64,000 nt of DNA. Origin: Streptomyces iranensis (GTDB taxonomy: Bacteria > Actinomycetota > Actinomycetes > Streptomycetales > Streptomycetaceae). Below, piece after piece: positions 1 through 8,425 of the stretch. How positions within the stretch are numbered: position 1 is the first letter of the stretch; each line of letters opens with the position of its first letter. The notes under the pieces are model-generated. The model saw only the letters and a list, made by a program, of their open reading frames with translations. It was not told the origin of the DNA and did not search any database. The DNA lies in contig NZ_JAGGLR010000035.1 in the NCBI RefSeq assembly GCF_017874715.1, positions 1 through 64,000 on the forward strand. The letters are read 5' to 3'. Position numbers and translations under genes: made by a program.

Positions 1-82
1 CATTCCGAACCCGGAAGCTAAGCCTTTCAGCGCCGATGGTACTGCAGGGGGGACCCTGTGGGAGAGTAGGACGCCGCCGAAC
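1..82 (+). rRNA. rrf: 5S ribosomal RNA, 3' part
   Basis: The window opens inside a 5S rRNA. The stretch CCGAACCCGGAAGCTAAGCC and the closing GGGAGAGTAGGACGCCGCCG are the conserved loop and 3' stem of actinobacterial 5S rRNA. About two thirds of the roughly 120-nt molecule is present, so the rest of the rRNA operon lies to the left. A strong terminator follows at once, so this is the distal end of the operon. Confidence 0.95.
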
Positions 83-90
83 AATCTTTA

Positions 91-133
91 GCCTCTGTCC
101 CGAGCACTATGTGCTCGGGACAGAGGCATTTTT
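91..133 (+). terminator. Intrinsic terminator of the rRNA operon
   Basis: Perfect 17-nt inverted repeat (91-107 with 111-127) around a 3-nt TAT loop, followed by five T residues. Stem length and the T-run are those of a strong rho-independent terminator, as expected directly after 5S rRNA. Confidence 0.93.
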
Positions 134-183
134 GCGTTCAGCTCCCGTTGCCGGGCCCAACTGTGTACGAAAGAGTCGCCCCG

Positions 184-273
184 GTGGGCACGATCGGCCG
201 CGAGCTCCGGCTGAGTGAGACCACCGTCAAGGCGCACATCAGCCGCTCCCTGACCAAGCACCAGAGGACGGCC
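184..273 (+). pseudogene. Fragment of a LuxR/NarL-type DNA-binding domain
   Basis: In one plus-strand frame this stretch encodes IGRELRLSETTVKAHISRSL, the recognition-helix region of a GerE/LuxR helix-turn-helix as found in NarL-type response regulators. No receiver domain, start codon or complete C-terminus surrounds it, and the frame then runs antisense through the neighbouring gene. I read it as a scrap left by a rearrangement next to the rRNA operon. It is only about 30 codons, so a chance resemblance is possible but unlikely given how well the helix matches. Confidence 0.6.
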
Positions 274-314
274 TACCGGACCGGAAGACCCGGCGGGGTG
301 TGGTGTGCGGGCCG

Positions 315-2165
315 TCAGCGCGACTCCTGGCCCACCAGGGAGCGGTGCGGCCAGCGGGCTCGGGCCTGTTCCTGGGAGCGCATCAGGGCCAGTGTGGGGA
401 GGCCCTGGTCCGCGCCCTGGGCGAGGAGGTCGGGGAGTGCCGGGAGCGGGGCCACGGCTGCGACGTCGTCCAGGACGAGGGTCAGTGGTGGGTCGAGCCG
501 ACCGGAGGATGACCGTTCGGCCATGCGCCGGCCGTGCTCGACCACGTGTGAGGCGAGTGCGGTCAACAGCGGCATCGCACCCGGCTGCGTTCGGGGGTCC
601 TCGATGGATTCACCCATCAGATACAGGGTTCCCCCTTCGGCGACGAATGACTCCAGTGCGAGCGTGTCGGCGCGTCCCGGGTTGCAGGCGTCCCGGATGT
701 GGATCGACGAGAGCGCGCCGAGGGCACGGGCGGTCAGTTCCTGGGCCATGTCGCGGCGTTCGCGGTGGGCGGTGAGCGTGGCCTCCAGCTCGCCGGCCGC
801 GCCGCCCGCCGCTTTGGGATGCGTACGGAGGATCTTCACGGGCTCGTGGGCCGAGCTGCCCTGCGCCCAGCGGTGCACATGGCGGAACGGCCGGCCGTCC
901 ACCGCGGCGGCGTGGAGCCAGCAGCGGAGCATCGTCTCCGCGGCCTCCGCCAGGGGCCGGTCCATGGCGTGCATGGGCCGTACGGGGGCGAGGAGGGCGG
1001 TGGCGCGGGCGGCCGCGATATCGCGGGAGCCGCAGTCCGCCGCCGGGTTCCAGCGCAGCCGGGCGGGGGTGTCGAGGAGATGGGACGGGTCGAAGACATG
1101 GGTGGGGCCGAGTTTGGCGCGGGCGTCCTTGGTGGTGGCCCAGAGCTTGGGATCGCTGGTGACGACGAGGACGGGGCCGACGGCCTCCAGGACGGTGTGG
1201 GCCGCGGACTCCCCGCGCTGGGCGCCGAAGAGGACGCGAGACCGGGCCAATTCGCCGTCGGGGAGAGGGGTCGGCGTCAGCGGGCCGCTGCGGGGGGTGG
1301 GGAGCGGTTGTGGTGCGGATGCCGGGTCGAGCGGGGCGTACAGATCGTTCTGGGCCGGGGGAGTGGCCGCGCCCCCGGCGGGGGCGGTCTGCGTGTCGGC
1401 TCTCTGCTCGGCGATGTACGGGTGCGGTTCGGGGCCCGTTCCGGCGGACGCTTCGGCGGCGACGGCCTCGGACGGGTGGCGGTGACCGGCGACGGGTGCG
1501 ATGACGCCGTCGCCGGGGGCCGCCTCGGCCGGGACCGGTGCGGGGGGCCCGCTGGGGTGGTCTGGAGTGGCGGTGCCGGGCGGACCCTCAGGAGGCCTTG
1601 TGGAGGCGGCCCCTGGGGCCGCTGAGGCGCTTCCAGGGCCGGGGACGGGCGGAGGCGCCGCCTCGACGCCAGGGGGCGCCTCCACGCCCGTACCGTTGAC
1701 GGGCGCGGGCTCGGTGCTGTCCTTCGCGGGCCTGGTGTCCGTAAGGCCGAGCCGCTTCGCCTCCGCCGCCTCCGCACGGGCGGTCGCGCGGGCGACGCGG
1801 CGCTGGGCGCGGACCGTCCGGTAGCGGGCCAGTGTGCCCATCACGAAGATGGTCAGGACGATCAGCACCATCAGCTCGCTGATGAAGATGCCCCAGAACA
1901 GCCCGTATCCCGACAGCTGGTCCTCCGGGGTGTCGGGCCAGGCCGTCGCCAGATCCTGGGGTTCCTGCAGCAGATGGCGCAGCGCCACCGGTGCGCGCAT
2001 GAAGGTCAGGTTGTCCGGCCAGGCGCCGCGGGCGAAGAGCCCGGCCAGCCCGGTGGCCGACCACATCAGGCCGAGCGTGCCCAGCAGGAGGGCGATGGCG
2101 CCGATCAGCAGGCCGTCCGGAATGCCACGTTCCGTGGGCTCGCCGTGATTCTGTCCCGCTGCCAT
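315..2165 (-). CDS. TraD/VirD4-like membrane protein with degenerate P-loop
   Basis: A 616-residue protein with two membrane segments (about residues 17-40 and 90-112), a long Pro/Ala-rich linker (about 150-300) and a C-terminal domain resembling type IV coupling ATPases. A Walker-B-like LTLVLDDVAAV and a following coupling-protein-type stretch (PDLLAQGADQGL) lie near the C-terminus. The expected Walker A site reads GAQRGES, without the Gly-Lys-Thr/Ser needed to bind phosphate, so ATP hydrolysis is doubtful. The protein stops about 40 residues after the Walker B strand, earlier than I would expect for this fold, and the gene end faces the rRNA operon. One nucleotide separates its start from the upstream VirB4-like gene, so it is the last gene of that operon. 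Function is inferred from family resemblance and context. Confidence 0.8.
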   Translation of the reverse strand: MAAGQNHGEPTERGIPDGLLIGAIALLLGTLGLMWSATGLAGLFARGAWPDNLTFMRAPVALRHLLQEPQDLATAWPDTPEDQLSGYGLFWGIFISELMVLIVLTIFVMGTLARYRTVRAQRRVARATARAEAAEAKRLGLTDTRPAKDSTEPAPVNGTGVEAPPGVEAAPPPVPGPGSASAAPGAASTRPPEGPPGTATPDHPSGPPAPVPAEAAPGDGVIAPVAGHRHPSEAVAAEASAGTGPEPHPYIAEQRADTQTAPAGGAATPPAQNDLYAPLDPASAPQPLPTPRSGPLTPTPLPDGELARSRVLFGAQRGESAAHTVLEAVGPVLVVTSDPKLWATTKDARAKLGPTHVFDPSHLLDTPARLRWNPAADCGSRDIAAARATALLAPVRPMHAMDRPLAEAAETMLRCWLHAAAVDGRPFRHVHRWAQGSSAHEPVKILRTHPKAAGGAAGELEATLTAHRERRDMAQELTARALGALSSIHIRDACNPGRADTLALESFVAEGGTLYLMGESIEDPRTQPGAMPLLTALASHVVEHGRRMAERSSSGRLDPPLTLVLDDVAAVAPLPALPDLLAQGADQGLPTLALMRSQEQARARWPHRSLVGQESR

Positions 2166-2166
2166 C

Positions 2167-3582
2167 TCACGCCACCGTGGATCCGTACGACGGGCCGCCG
2201 TAGGTGTCCGCCTCCGCCGCCTCGACCGCCGCGGCGGCGCGCTCCTCGGCCTCCGCCTCGGCCGCCATCTGTACGGCCAGCGCGTCCTCCGTCATCGCCC
2301 GGTCGGTGTAGACGAGGGGCCGCTCGGCCTCGGTGATCAGGTGTTTGACGACCTGTACGTTGCCGTTGACGTCCCATACTGCGATACCGGGGGACAGCGT
2401 GGGGATGATCTCGACGGCCCAGCGGGGCAGGCCCAGGACGCGGCCGGTGGCCCGTGCCTCGTCCGCCTTCTGCGCGTAGATCGTCCGGGTGGAGGCCATC
2501 TTGAGGATGGCCGCGGCCTCCCGCGCCGCCGCGCCGTCGACCACGTCCGAGAGGTGGTGGACGACGGCGACGAACGACAGGCCGAGCCGCCGCCCGAACT
2601 TCAGCAGCCGCTGGAAGAGCTGGGCGACGAAGGGCGAGTTGATGATGTGCCACGCCTCCTCGACCAGGAAGATGCGCTTCTTACGGTCGGGACGGATCCA
2701 GGTGTGCTCCAGCCAGACGCCCACGATGGCCATCAGGATCGGCATCGCGATCGAGTTGCGATCGATATGGGACAGGTCGAAGACGATCAGGGGTGAGTCC
2801 AGATCGATTCCGGCCGTGGTGGGGCCGTCGAACATACCGCGCAGATCACCGTCGACCAGCCTGTCCAGCACCAGGGCGACATCGAGGCCCCAGGCCCGTA
2901 CGTCGTCTATATCGACGTTCATCGCCGCCGCCGACTCTTCCTCGGGGTGGCGCAGCTGGTCCACGATGTCGGTCAGCACCGGCTGGCGGTCGACGACGGT
3001 CTCGTTGACATAGGCGTGCGCGACCTTCAGGGCGAACCCGGAGCGCTCGTCGAGCCCGTGCCCCATCGCGACCTCGATGATCGTGCGGAGCAGGGCGAGC
3101 TGACCGGTCGTGGTGATCGCCGGGTCCAGGGGGTTCAGACGGATACCGCCGTCCAGGGCCGCCATGGGGTCGAGCCGGATGGGCGTTATCCCCAGCTCCT
3201 GGGCGATGAGGTTCCATTCGCCGACGCCGTCCTCGCCCTGGGCGTCCAGCACCACCACCTGGCGGTCGCGGAACCGCAGCTGGCGCAGGACATAGGTCTT
3301 CTCCAGGGCCGACTTGCCATTACCGGACTCGCCGAGCACCAGCCAGTGGGGGGCCGGCAGCTGCTGGCCGTAGAGCTGGAAGGGGTCGTAGATATAGCCC
3401 TTGCCGGAGTAGACCTCACGGCCGATGACCACGCCGGAGTCGCCGAGGCCGGGGGCCGCGGTGGGGAGATAGACCGCCTGGGCCTGGCCGGTGGAGGTGC
3501 GTACGGGCAGCCGAGTCGTCTCCACCTTTCCGAAGAGAAAGCTGGTGAACGCATCGGTGATGGCGCTCATCGGATCGGCCAC
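2167..3582 (-). CDS. VirB4-like ATPase of a type-IV-secretion-like system
   Basis: A 471-residue soluble ATPase with Walker A GESGNGKS at about residues 84-91 and Walker B IFLVEEAWH near 305-313, followed by the RLLKFGRRLG segment typical of VirB4/TraC-type ATPases. It lacks the long N-terminal half of classical VirB4. The upstream gene (SCO6880-family) may supply that role, a split seen in actinobacterial conjugation-like loci. The likely role is energising assembly or transport at the membrane. A 109-bp spacer with an imperfect short-period repeat separates it from the upstream gene, while the downstream TraD-like gene starts after a single nucleotide. ATG at 3582 is used; a second Met five codons later is an alternative start. 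Confidence 0.85.
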   Translation of the reverse strand: MADPMSAITDAFTSFLFGKVETTRLPVRTSTGQAQAVYLPTAAPGLGDSGVVIGREVYSGKGYIYDPFQLYGQQLPAPHWLVLGESGNGKSALEKTYVLRQLRFRDRQVVVLDAQGEDGVGEWNLIAQELGITPIRLDPMAALDGGIRLNPLDPAITTTGQLALLRTIIEVAMGHGLDERSGFALKVAHAYVNETVVDRQPVLTDIVDQLRHPEEESAAAMNVDIDDVRAWGLDVALVLDRLVDGDLRGMFDGPTTAGIDLDSPLIVFDLSHIDRNSIAMPILMAIVGVWLEHTWIRPDRKKRIFLVEEAWHIINSPFVAQLFQRLLKFGRRLGLSFVAVVHHLSDVVDGAAAREAAAILKMASTRTIYAQKADEARATGRVLGLPRWAVEIIPTLSPGIAVWDVNGNVQVVKHLITEAERPLVYTDRAMTEDALAVQMAAEAEAEERAAAAVEAAEADTYGGPSYGSTVA

Positions 3583-3616
3583 GGCGGAGCCCCTATCGTC
3601 CCTGTCGTCCCAGTCG

Positions 3617-3699
3617 TGTCTATCAGCTCTATGGGCTGTATCGGCTCTGGCTGCTCTATCTGCTCTGTCTGCCTTATCGGCTTTATCAGCTTTATCGGC
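3617..3699. repeat. Imperfect short-period repeat between secretion genes
   Basis: The spacer between the two ATPase-type genes consists of variations on the 9-nt theme CTTTATCGG / CTCTATCTG / CTGTATCGG. It is pyrimidine-rich on the plus strand and lower in GC than its neighbours. No hairpin with a T-run was seen, so it is probably a replication-slippage product rather than a terminator. Confidence 0.55.
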
Positions 3700-5254
3700 G
3701 GATGCCGGTCGCGAACGGCAGCGTGTTCACAAAGGCCCGGTGGTGCTCGCGGTCGCACCACTCCAGCTTGAGGTAGCTCTTCCCCGCCGAGGCGCGGATG
3801 GTCCGCTTGTCGCGCGCGAGGGCTTCCGGCGACCGGGAGGACACGGTGATGTAGCCGACGAGGTTGACGCCCGCGGCACCGCTGGCGAGGTCCTCACCGC
3901 GCTGGTCGAGCCGGCCGTGGGCGGCGATGTCGCGCGGGTCCACGGTGCGGTTCATCTTCGCGGCGCGGCTGGCCTCGGCCTCGTCGTTGGTCTTCTCGGT
4001 GAGCATTCGCTCGATGGCGACCTCGGTGGGCTCGAGGTCCATACAGACGGCGACCGTACGGATGACATCGGGCGTGTGGACGAGCAGCGGGGCGAGGAAG
4101 TTGACCCCGACGGGCGTCATGGGCCACTCCTTCACCCAGGCCGTGGAGTGGCACCAGGGCTCACGGGTGCTCGACTCCCGGGTCTTGGCCTGGAGGTAGG
4201 TGGGTTCCATGGCGTCCAGCTCGGCGGGCCAGGCGTTCCGCTTGGTCATCGCCTGGATGTGGTCGATGGGGTGGTCCGGGTCGTACATGGAGTGGATGAG
4301 CGAGGCCAGCCGCCCCTGCCCCAGGGGCTGGCGCACCCGGATGTCGGCCTCGGCGAGCCGGGCGCAGATGTCGGTCAGCTCACGGGCCATCACCACGGCG
4401 AGGCCCGCGTCCTTGTCGAGCCGCCGGCCGCCGCCGCTGTGGCGGGCGGCGCGCGCGATGGCCTGGGCCTCGGCGGCCAGGTCGCGGGTGTAGTGCATAC
4501 AGGCGACGAGATAGGCGCGGTGCTGTTCGGAGGAGGTGGAGACCATGGACTGCAGCTGGTCGTAGGAGTCCTTGAGCCAGTTGGGGGCCTGGCCGTCGCC
4601 GCGCCGCTCGACGTCCTTGGCGTGCGCGTCGGGGTCGGCGGGGAGGGTGCGGGCCAGCATTTGCAGCCGGGTCACGAAGCCGTCGCCGTTGGCCACATGC
4701 TTGAGCAGGGTGCCGAACCGGTCGACGAGGGCCTCCTGGTCCTCGCTGTCGCGCAGTCCGACGCCGGGGCCCTCGATCTCGATGGCGGCGGTGACGGTGC
4801 GGCGGTCGGCGTGCAGGAGCACGGCGATCTCGTCGGGGCCGAAGGGAGCGGCCAGCCAGTTGATCCGGCCGATACCGGGGGGCGGTCCGACCTCGATCTC
4901 ACGGCCGTCCAGGCGGGTGCCGGCCTCGGCGGCGCCGGAGCGGTAAGCGGTGGTGCCCTTACGGACGCTGCGCTTGTAGGAACGGTTGATCTCGAACCAG
5001 CGGTAGAACGTCCGCCCGTTGTACGGGACGTACACGGCGGCGAGGGCGAGGGTGGGGAAGCCGACCAGGGCGGTGATGCGGAACATCAGCACCGGCACCA
5101 GTAGCCCGCACATCATCCCGATGAACGCCCCCGCGATGATCAGCCCGATCTCGCCGGTCTCGCGGTTCTTGCCGACGATCGCGTTCGGACGGGGGCGCCC
5201 GATCAGATATGTGCGACGGGGCGCGATGGGGTGCGACTGGGCGTCGATCGTCAC
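3692..5254 (-). CDS. SCO6880-family (PrgI/VirB3-VirB4 N-terminal-like) protein
   Basis: A 520-residue protein with an N-terminal soluble stretch, two adjacent membrane helices (about residues 36-80) and a large cytoplasmic domain without a P-loop. This architecture belongs to the SCO6880 family, annotated in Streptomyces next to VirB4-like ATPases and thought to correspond to a VirB3/PrgI membrane part joined to the non-catalytic N-terminal region of VirB4. Its start overlaps the stop of the upstream TrbL-like gene by 4 nt (ATGA), showing translational coupling. Together with the downstream ATPase it probably forms the energising module of the machine. The family assignment is fairly firm; the biochemical role is not established. 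Confidence 0.83.
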   Translation of the reverse strand: MTIDAQSHPIAPRRTYLIGRPRPNAIVGKNRETGEIGLIIAGAFIGMMCGLLVPVLMFRITALVGFPTLALAAVYVPYNGRTFYRWFEINRSYKRSVRKGTTAYRSGAAEAGTRLDGREIEVGPPPGIGRINWLAAPFGPDEIAVLLHADRRTVTAAIEIEGPGVGLRDSEDQEALVDRFGTLLKHVANGDGFVTRLQMLARTLPADPDAHAKDVERRGDGQAPNWLKDSYDQLQSMVSTSSEQHRAYLVACMHYTRDLAAEAQAIARAARHSGGGRRLDKDAGLAVVMARELTDICARLAEADIRVRQPLGQGRLASLIHSMYDPDHPIDHIQAMTKRNAWPAELDAMEPTYLQAKTRESSTREPWCHSTAWVKEWPMTPVGVNFLAPLLVHTPDVIRTVAVCMDLEPTEVAIERMLTEKTNDEAEASRAAKMNRTVDPRDIAAHGRLDQRGEDLASGAAGVNLVGYITVSSRSPEALARDKRTIRASAGKSYLKLEWCDREHHRAFVNTLPFATGIRR

Positions 5255-6576
5255 CGCCGGTCACCTCCCGAGTTGTTGCCGGAGCTGCGGTTCGTGGCGG
5301 AGCCGCCGCCGGAGCCTCCGGTGTGGCCGGTGCGGCTGGCGGGCGAGGGGGAGGCGCCTCCGCCGCCCCCGCCACCCCTGCCGCTGGTGCGGGTGCTGTG
5401 GGCTGCCACACCGCCGGAGACGGGGTTGGCGGGCTTGGCCTGCCCCGGGGCGGCGCCGCCCCCGCCGGTCTCGCCTCCGCCGCGGGCGCTGTGGGTGTTG
5501 ATGCCCTGCTTCACCAGGGCGGCGGGGGAAGTGATGACGGCGGCGGCCTGGCGGGACGCGGGGTCGGCGCTGGCGCTGCGGGCCTTGACGATCTCATCGC
5601 CGAAGCCGGGCACGAAACGGTAGATCATCGCGCTGGCGAAGATGGCGAGGATGATGATGGACAGGCCGGAGACGACGGCCGAGAAGGCGTCTGGCTTGTC
5701 GCCGTTGGTGGAGAGCGCGCCGGCGAGGGCCAGGACGGTGATGATCACCGGCTTGACGAGGATCACGGCGATCATGATCCCCGCCCAGCGGCGCACATGC
5801 CCCCACATGTTCTTGTCGACGAGGCCCGCGTAGACGGCGGTGCCGAGCAGCGCGCCCACGTAGAGGAGGGCGGCGCGGATGACGAGCTCGAGGCAGAGAA
5901 CGCCGGCGGCGAGGATCGTCACCAGCGAGACGACGATGAGCATGATCGGGCCGCCGCCGATGTCCTCGTCCTGCTTGAGAGCTTGGGAGAAGGAGCCGAA
6001 GAAGGCGTCATTGTCCGCACCGGTGCCGGAGGCGATGGCGTCGGTGACGGCGTCGGTCGCGGTGACGACCGTATAGAGGATGAGGGGGGTGAAGGCGGAG
6101 GCCAGGACCGTCAGCCAGAGGAAACCTATGGCCTCGGAGAGCGCCTCGCCGAGGGGGACGCCGCGGATGGCGCGCTTGGCGACGGCGAGGAGCCAGAGGA
6201 TGAGGGTGAGGACGGTGGAGGCGGCGAAGACGACGGCGTACTGGCGGAGGAAGGCCTCGTTGGTGAAGTCGACGTTGGCCGTCTCCTTGACGAGCTTGGA
6301 GAGCTTGCCGACGAGCCAGGAGGCGGCGTCGGCGCAGCCGCGGGCGAGGGAGGCGGCGGGGTCGAGGGGGTTGGAGGGGTCGGGGGGGCCGCCACCCTTG
6401 TCGCCCTTTTCACAGTATTTCTTGGCCGAGCCTGTGAGCAGATCGCAGTCGCTGTCGTCGGACGGGCTCGGCGACGGTGCGGCGGCGGCCCGCGTGGCGA
6501 GGAGCACAGCAGAGGTCTGGACCGCCGCTACCACCCCAGCGAGCGTGACGATGCGCTTGCGCGGCTTACCGGGCAT
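5251..6576 (-). CDS. TrbL/VirB6-like polytopic membrane protein
   Basis: A 441-residue protein beginning MPGKPRKR with an N-terminal signal segment ending in an Ala-rich cleavage-like region, an acidic linker, about six hydrophobic helices (roughly residues 120-350) and a Gly/Ser-rich, low-complexity cytoplasmic tail. Such topology fits VirB6/TrbL-type inner-membrane channel proteins. ATG at 6576 is preferred because GGAGGG lies 7 nt upstream; an upstream in-frame start at 6618 lacks a ribosome site. The gene overlaps its upstream neighbour by 11 nt and its downstream neighbour by 4 nt, so it sits inside a tight operon. Confidence 0.82.
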   Translation of the reverse strand: MPGKPRKRIVTLAGVVAAVQTSAVLLATRAAAAPSPSPSDDSDCDLLTGSAKKYCEKGDKGGGPPDPSNPLDPAASLARGCADAASWLVGKLSKLVKETANVDFTNEAFLRQYAVVFAASTVLTLILWLLAVAKRAIRGVPLGEALSEAIGFLWLTVLASAFTPLILYTVVTATDAVTDAIASGTGADNDAFFGSFSQALKQDEDIGGGPIMLIVVSLVTILAAGVLCLELVIRAALLYVGALLGTAVYAGLVDKNMWGHVRRWAGIMIAVILVKPVIITVLALAGALSTNGDKPDAFSAVVSGLSIIILAIFASAMIYRFVPGFGDEIVKARSASADPASRQAAAVITSPAALVKQGINTHSARGGGETGGGGAAPGQAKPANPVSGGVAAHSTRTSGRGGGGGGGASPSPASRTGHTGGSGGGSATNRSSGNNSGGDRR

Positions 6577-7453
6577 ACGTGAACCCTCCGTACTGCTGCA
6601 CAGCCTTGGCGATCTCATCAGCCGTCGATGCGGTGTTGTCGCTGTTGACCGGGGCAGGGCCGTCTTTCTGGGAGTAGCTCTCGACCTTCCAGTCCTTGTT
6701 CACCCATCGCAGCTTGACGGTCATGGTGAACCAGTCGTTGGCTACCGGGTTCTTCGATCCCTCTCCTGCCGTGCCGAACACGCCGGTGCACCAGACCTCG
6801 ACGGTGGCGGCGGTATCCGTGGAAGTGGTCGTCTTCGTGCCGATGGGGGCGGCGCGCGAGACATAGGTCATGCCGTCGCCGGCGTTGCCGTTCGCGTCCA
6901 GGCCGAGCTTCTCCAGGAAGCTCTTGGAGTAGGCCCGGTCCAGCTTCTTCTGCAGCCCGTTCACTCTGTCGCTCGTAAAGATTTGGGAAACGAGCTGGTG
7001 ACGGCGGTCCGACTTGGTCATGTCGGCGGATGCGAGCGCCACCGCGTAGTTCGCCGCCGCGCTCTGGGCGCCTTGCTCCGATTTGGCGAAGCCCGAGGCG
7101 ATGTCGGTCGTGGCGTTCTTGCCGTCGACCGGGCGCTCGCCGGTGGGGGCGGTGGGGTGGGCTTCGGTGCCGCCCCCGCCGGTGTCGCCGCCGCTGGAGT
7201 CGCTGTCCTTGGCGTCGCCGCGGTTGACGAAGGCGATGGCCGCGAGGAGGAGGACGATGACGCCGACCACGGTGATCAGATTGCGGCTGGGCTTGGCGCG
7301 GCCGGGGGCTCGGCGGGGTGGGCCGTAGGGGTCGCCGTCGCCCTCGGGCAGGCGGGTGCGCGTCAGGTGGCCTTCGGGGGGCGCGCCGCGTCCGCGGCGC
7401 GCCTCATGGCCCTCGTAGTCACCGCCGTATCCGTCGTCGCCGCCGAGACTCAT
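6566..7453 (-). CDS. VirB8-like single-pass membrane protein
   Basis: A 295-residue protein with a charged, Gly/Arg-rich cytoplasmic N-terminus (about 1-57), one membrane helix (about 58-80, LITVVGVIVLLLAAIAFV) and an extracytoplasmic domain of about 200 residues whose C-terminal half (VEVWCTGVFG, VKLRWVNKDWKV) resembles the NTF2-like fold of VirB8/TcpC scaffold proteins. It would link the cytoplasmic ATPases to the outside. Its stop overlaps the TrbL-like start by 11 nt. Its own start overlaps by 4 nt the stop of a short upstream reading frame that contains Gly-Ile-Gly repeats. Confidence 0.75.
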   Translation of the reverse strand: MSLGGDDGYGGDYEGHEARRGRGAPPEGHLTRTRLPEGDGDPYGPPRRAPGRAKPSRNLITVVGVIVLLLAAIAFVNRGDAKDSDSSGGDTGGGGTEAHPTAPTGERPVDGKNATTDIASGFAKSEQGAQSAAANYAVALASADMTKSDRRHQLVSQIFTSDRVNGLQKKLDRAYSKSFLEKLGLDANGNAGDGMTYVSRAAPIGTKTTTSTDTAATVEVWCTGVFGTAGEGSKNPVANDWFTMTVKLRWVNKDWKVESYSQKDGPAPVNSDNTASTADEIAKAVQQYGGFTYAR

Positions 7454-7632
7454 CCTGCGTACGCCCCTTCACCCGTGCCGAGTCTGCCAAGCCTGCTGAT
7501 CCCGCCGATCCCGCCGATTCCGCCGATCCCGCCGATTCCGGCGACCGCGTCATCCATGGTCCCTCTTCCGTCACCCGCATACGACGGTAACGGCGAGGAC
7601 TGACGCTCGGGCGCGCTGGTGTGAGTGGACAT
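7450..7632 (-). CDS. Possible 60-residue coupled peptide with Gly-Ile repeats
   Basis: An ATG frame from 7632 runs to a TGA that overlaps the start of the VirB8-like gene as ATGA, the same coupling seen elsewhere in this operon. Residues in the middle are Gly-Gly-Ile repeats made by five copies of a 9-nt unit (7498-7542). There is no recognisable domain. The overlap favours real translation; the repetitive content and weak ribosome site (GAGGT about 10 nt upstream) argue for caution. Confidence 0.35.
   Translation of the reverse strand: MSTHTSAPERQSSPLPSYAGDGRGTMDDAVAGIGGIGGIGGIGGISRLGRLGTGEGAYAG
7498..7542. repeat. Five copies of a 9-nt tandem repeat
   Basis: Units GATCCCGCC and GATTCCGCC alternate five times. 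The period is a multiple of three, so copy-number change would keep the short overlapping reading frame intact. The rest of 7633-7790 shows no gene or clear signal. Confidence 0.85.
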
Positions 7633-7790
7633 CAAGCTGACACGACCTCAGCGTGGTGAGCGGGAGCGGGCATCAGGGAGCAGCCTCGGGTACGGGGTGA
7701 GGGGCCGGTAGGGGGAATCGGGAGCGGAGGCTTGCGGCCAGGGGTGTGCGCCCCGCGCGGAGGGGCGGCTCGGGGGCGGGCGGGACGCGG

Positions 7791-8099
7791 CTAGATGGCC
7801 ATGCCATACACGATCGTGAAGAGCGTGCCCAGCGATCCGATGATGAACACACCGGTCAGGCCCGCGACGATCAGCCCCTTGCCCTGCTCCGCGCTGAAGG
7901 TGTCCCGCAGGGCCGTCGCGCCGATCCGCTGTTTGGCCGCGCCCCAGATGGCGATGCCGAAGCACAGCAGCAGTGCGACCGCCATCACGACCTCGATCAT
8001 GACGCGGGCCTCGCTGCCCAGGCTGCCGAACGGACCCCAGTCTGGGGCGATTCCGCCGATGATGGTGTTGATGTCGCCCTTTTCGGCCGCTAGGAACAT
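7791..8099 (-). CDS. Pilin-like (VirB2/TrbC-type) two-helix membrane protein
   Basis: A 102-residue protein starting MFLAAEKGD with two hydrophobic helices, VVMAVALLLCFGIAIWG and GLIVAGLTGVFIIGSL, separated by a short basic loop. Small proteins of this shape, encoded at the head of VirB4/TrbL-type loci, are the usual candidates for the VirB2/TrbC-like subunit. ATG at 8099 is chosen because the following residues are the conserved-looking part; an in-frame extension of 47 residues upstream is polar and low in information. A 160-nt gap separates it from the coupled peptide downstream. Confidence 0.75.
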   Translation of the reverse strand: MFLAAEKGDINTIIGGIAPDWGPFGSLGSEARVMIEVVMAVALLLCFGIAIWGAAKQRIGATALRDTFSAEQGKGLIVAGLTGVFIIGSLGTLFTIVYGMAI

Positions 8100-8341
8100 G
8101 ATGAACTCACCGCCCCTTGTGGGTTGTTGTGTCTCTTCGCCGGCATGGCGTGGGTCAGCCTCTATCTTCGCTGATGAATCCGCTTCCGCATGTCGACTTG
8201 GCGGCATTTCTTGGCGGATCTCGTGCGTGTTGTGGGACACGCCCGTCCGACGGCTGTGGGAGGCATGTCAACGGAGTGTCGTATGGTCACTCTGTGTATC
8301 ACGCGGGTGAGCGTGGGGCAACGATCCGTGAGGGGATGACA

Positions 8342-8390
8342 GGTACGCCCCTTGGTGGAGGGGACTGACCGGTACGCCCCTTGGTGGAGG
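8342..8390. repeat. Two copies of a 20-bp direct repeat
   Basis: GGTACGCCCCTTGGTGGAGG occurs at 8342-8361 and again at 8371-8390. It lies in the 326-bp stretch 8100-8425 upstream of the pilin-like gene, which otherwise holds no convincing gene. The copies could be a regulator site or a simple duplication. Confidence 0.8.
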
Positions 8391-8425
8391 TCGTCAGTGC
8401 GCCTGCGCCCAGCGTCCCCGTCCTC

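Noticed and set aside
3491..5104. Long open plus-strand frame opposite the SCO6880-family gene
   Set aside because: It is antisense to a gene with clear family features and coupling; high GC makes long shadow frames common. The same applies to similar frames opposite the TrbL-like gene, opposite 25273-26388 and opposite 55193-58890.
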